From: JAKSCF01 sp028279945
Lineage (GTDB): Bacteria; Bacillota; Clostridia; Peptostreptococcales; JAAYPU01
Length of the DNA: 33,447 bases
Reading direction: 5' to 3'
NCBI GenBank assembly: GCA_028279945.1
Contig: JANQMT010000139.1
Span: 1-33,447, forward strand
This document shows, piece after piece, positions 31,668 to 33,447 of this stretch; position 1 is the stretch's first letter; each line of letters opens with the position of its first letter. A program made the position numbers and the translations under genes. The notes under the pieces are model-generated. The model saw only the letters and a program-made list of their open reading frames with translations, was not told the origin of the DNA and did no database searches.

Positions 31668-31682
31668 GGGAGTGGATGGATT

Positions 31683-32372
31683 ATGAATACAGCTATTATT
31701 TTAGCAGCCGGCAAAGGGACAAGAATGAAAAGGGAAATGAATAAGCAATATCTTATGCTAAAGGATAAGCCAATTATGGCCCAAACGATAGATGTTTTTG
31801 AAAAATGTCCTCTCATTGATGAAATTATTTTAGTCATCAATGAAAATGAGCGTGGATTCTGCCAAAGAATTATTCTTGAGAAATATAAATTTAAAAAAAT
31901 AGCTAAAGTAATAGGTGGTGGTGATGAAAGACAAAGATCAGTTTACAATGGTCTTTCTGCAATTAATAAAGATACTGAAATCGTCATTATCCATGACGGT
32001 GCAAGGCCGCTTGTTACTTCTCGAATTATTGAAAAATGTTTAAAAGGTGCGATGGCATATGGCGCCGTTTCAGCCGGCGTTCCCATCAAAGAAACGATTA
32101 AAATTATGACAAAAGACAAGTTTGTAGATTATACACCCGACAGAGAGGATGTATGGATCACGCAAACACCGCAAGCATTTAAGACAGAAACCATTAGAGC
32201 AGCACACCTTCTGGCTATTGACCAGAAAATATTAGGAACAGATGACGCCATGTTAGTGGAGCACATGGGCGTTAAGGTAAAAATGTTAGAAGGAGATTAT
32301 GAAAATATAAAAATCACGACCCCAGAGGATTTAATAGCAGCAGAAGCAATCCTGAATTATAAAAGAAAATAA
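31683..32372 (+). CDS. ispD: 2-C-methyl-D-erythritol 4-phosphate cytidylyltransferase
   Basis: IspD couples CTP to methylerythritol 4-phosphate in the MEP isoprenoid pathway. The protein is 229 residues, normal length. The nucleotide-binding LAAGKGTRMKREMNKQYLML is near residues 7-26. GGDERQRSVYNGL, the catalytic-site HDGARPLV and TPQAFKTETI follow in the expected order, and the protein ends with the dimer-arm and ITTPEDLIAAEAIL segment. The start follows GGGAG at 31669-31673 at a slightly long spacing. The upstream 190 bases are the hairpin array and hold no clear promoter, so it may depend on read-through from proS. A terminator follows. Confidence 0.96.
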   Translation: MNTAIILAAGKGTRMKREMNKQYLMLKDKPIMAQTIDVFEKCPLIDEIILVINENERGFCQRIILEKYKFKKIAKVIGGGDERQRSVYNGLSAINKDTEIVIIHDGARPLVTSRIIEKCLKGAMAYGAVSAGVPIKETIKIMTKDKFVDYTPDREDVWITQTPQAFKTETIRAAHLLAIDQKILGTDDAMLVEHMGVKVKMLEGDYENIKITTPEDLIAAEAILNYKRK

Positions 32373-32392
32373 CATTAATTATAAAAGATTTA

Positions 32393-32418
32393 AAACCACT
32401 ATTGATAGTGGTTTTTTT
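32393..32418 (+). terminator. Rho-independent terminator of ispD
   Basis: AAACCACTA (32393-32401), loop TTGA, TAGTGGTTT (32406-32414) and four more T residues. Confidence 0.95.
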
Positions 32419-32441
32419 ATGCAAAAAATAGGGGTGATTCA

Positions 32442-32469
32442 TTGACTTTTAGAATATTTCGAATATAAT
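32442..32469 (+). promoter_or_regulatory. Sigma-A promoter of the HAD phosphatase gene
   Basis: TTGACT (32442-32447), 16 bases, perfect TATAAT (32464-32469). Predicted start is near 32476. Confidence 0.75.
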
Positions 32470-32483
32470 GGAATTGAGAAATA

Positions 32484-32498
32484 GTTCATAATGTGAAC
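32484..32498 (+). promoter_or_regulatory. Small inverted repeat in the HAD gene leader
   Basis: GTTCA (32484-32488) and TGAAC (32494-32498) around TAATG, eight bases after the predicted transcription start. It could be an operator. The short arms make this weak. Confidence 0.3.
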
Positions 32499-32534
32499 AA
32501 ATGTAAAAATGTTTTGTGATATGGGGGTGTGTTA

Positions 32535-33341
32535 ATGTATAAAATGGTTGCTATAGATTTAGATGATACGCTTTTAAATGATCATTTTAAAATTACAGAA
32601 GAAAATATAACAACGATAAAAAAAGTATTGGAGCTAGGAATAGTGGTTTGTATTATCTCTGGAAGGAGTTATAGTTCCATTAAGCACTATATAAAAGATT
32701 TAGGAATTAAGCATTTGTGTGGCAGTTTAAATGGAGCTATTGTAACCAACCCTCAAAATGGAGAGAGTGTTTTTTCACAAACGGTGAATCCATCGGTTAC
32801 CAATATGATATTAAAAGATACAGGTTTGAGACATATTCATGTTAACTATTATCATGATCATAAAGTAATATGCCAAGAAAAAAATGAAATAGCCCTCAAC
32901 TACATGAAAATGACAAATGTAGAAATAGAATTTGTAGAATCACTAGAAAACTATCATAAGAAGGCCTTAGCCGGAAAGCTTTTATTAATAGATGATAGAG
33001 ACAGACTTGATGCTTTGAAAAAAAAATTTAACGACGCGTATAGAGAACATGTTAATATTACGTACTCAAAACCTAACTTTTTAGAAGTTTATAATAAAAA
33101 TGCATCAAAAGGAGAAGCCGTAAGAATTATTGGTCAGCATTATGGATTAAAGCCCGAAGAAATCATAGCTATTGGAGATGGCGAGAATGATATTTTTATG
33201 ATCGAATACGCAGGGTTAGGTGTTGCTATGGGAAATAGCAGCGAAGAAGTTAAATCTAAGGCGGATTTTGTAACCCTTTCCAATAATGAAAATGGCGTAG
33301 CTTATGTATTGGAAAAATTCATTCTGAACAACTCAAATTGA
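32535..33341 (+). CDS. Cof-type HAD-IIB family hydrolase
   Basis: A 268-residue haloacid-dehalogenase-type phosphatase. Motif I is IDLDDTLLN with the nucleophile D8 and D10. Motif II is the serine in CIISGRSYSS. The C2B cap domain lies in the middle. A lysine (ASKGEA) provides motif III, and AIGDGENDIFMIEYAG is motif IV. The Cof/YbdK/YidA subgroup acts on sugar phosphates, FMN, pyridoxal phosphate and similar small molecules; the substrate cannot be named. ATG 32535 has SD GGGGGTG (32523-32529). It has its own promoter, and the next gene starts 26 bases after its stop with no terminator between. Confidence 0.88.
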   Translation: MYKMVAIDLDDTLLNDHFKITEENITTIKKVLELGIVVCIISGRSYSSIKHYIKDLGIKHLCGSLNGAIVTNPQNGESVFSQTVNPSVTNMILKDTGLRHIHVNYYHDHKVICQEKNEIALNYMKMTNVEIEFVESLENYHKKALAGKLLLIDDRDRLDALKKKFNDAYREHVNITYSKPNFLEVYNKNASKGEAVRIIGQHYGLKPEEIIAIGDGENDIFMIEYAGLGVAMGNSSEEVKSKADFVTLSNNENGVAYVLEKFILNNSN

Positions 33342-33367
33342 AAGAATTAAAATGGGAGGAATACGCT

Positions 33368-33447
33368 ATGGATATAGAAAAAGGAATATTAACGGAGATA
33401 TTTAAGCGAATGAATGAAGCCCGATGCTTTGAAGAAAAGGTCAGCTA
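33368..33447 (+). CDS. Probable thiamine-diphosphate dehydrogenase E1 component, alpha subunit (N-terminal fragment)
   Basis: Only the first 26 codons lie in the window. ATG 33368 has a strong SD GGGAGGA (33354-33360). The segment ILTEIFKRMNEARCFEEKVS matches the opening helix of AcoA/PdhA/BkdA-type E1 alpha subunits (pattern L-x-x-Y-x-x-M-x-x-x-R-x-F-E-x-K-V). These enzymes decarboxylate pyruvate, acetoin or branched 2-oxo acids as part of lipoamide-linked complexes. The fragment is short, so the call is tentative and the exact substrate is unknown. It may be co-transcribed with the HAD gene. Confidence 0.55.
   Translation, partial: MDIEKGILTEIFKRMNEARCFEEKVS

Overview
The window is about 33 kb of AT-rich chromosomal core sequence. 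It looks like a spore-former-lineage Firmicute, most likely a member of Clostridia (Lachnospirales-like). The grounds are the ctsR-mcsA-mcsB-clpC-radA stress operon followed by a CarD-type gene, a PIN/TRAM membrane protein and ispD/ispF, a proline T-box, strong Shine-Dalgarno (SD) sites, near-consensus sigma-A promoters, TTG/GTG starts and the tail of a sodium-pump decarboxylase. The taxon is inference. All genes read on the + strand.

Layout. Bases 1-240 hold the 3' end of an oadB/gcdB-like decarboxylase beta subunit and its terminator. Bases 313-5680 hold birA, coaX, dusB, greA and lysS. Bases 5787-8166 hold asnS and two small membrane 'gate' proteins. Bases 8270-10446 hold a stand-alone EF-G paralogue. 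Bases 10501-16590 hold the CtsR-controlled clpC operon with radA. Bases 16644-18531 hold carD and the PIN/TRAM gene. Bases 18619-28855 hold a nine-gene nucleoside-salvage operon: lipoprotein, ABC ATPase, two permeases, two nucleoside hydrolases, an ADP-ribosylglycohydrolase-family protein, a LacI regulator and ribokinase. The rest holds ispF, a T-box leader with proS, ispD, a Cof-type HAD phosphatase and the first 26 codons of a probable thiamine-diphosphate dehydrogenase E1 alpha subunit.

How the genes work together. The salvage operon reads as a complete route: capture and import of nucleosides, hydrolysis to base plus ribose, then ribose phosphorylation. It is probably repressed by its own LacI protein at a 31-bp palindrome lying on the transcription start. 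The clp operon has a CtsR heptad repeat over its start site, and mcsA/mcsB supply the arginine-kinase branch that inactivates CtsR and marks proteins for ClpC. BirA sits next to a biotin-dependent decarboxylase pump.

The least explained parts are non-coding. (1) A long structured leader begins at the coaX transcription start. (2) An array of covarying hairpin modules lies between proS and ispD. (3) Six 11-bp repeats, exactly in phase, lie ahead of the ADP-ribosylglycohydrolase-family gene. (4) Two copies of a MITE-like element touch the ends of clpC and the start of dusB. (5) A 20-nt hairpin repeat occurs twice. Start codons were chosen from SD spacing and family N-termini, and several differ from the longest open frame. 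No intergenic stretch over 300 bases is unexplained: the longest, 29444-29775, is a promoter plus T-box leader.
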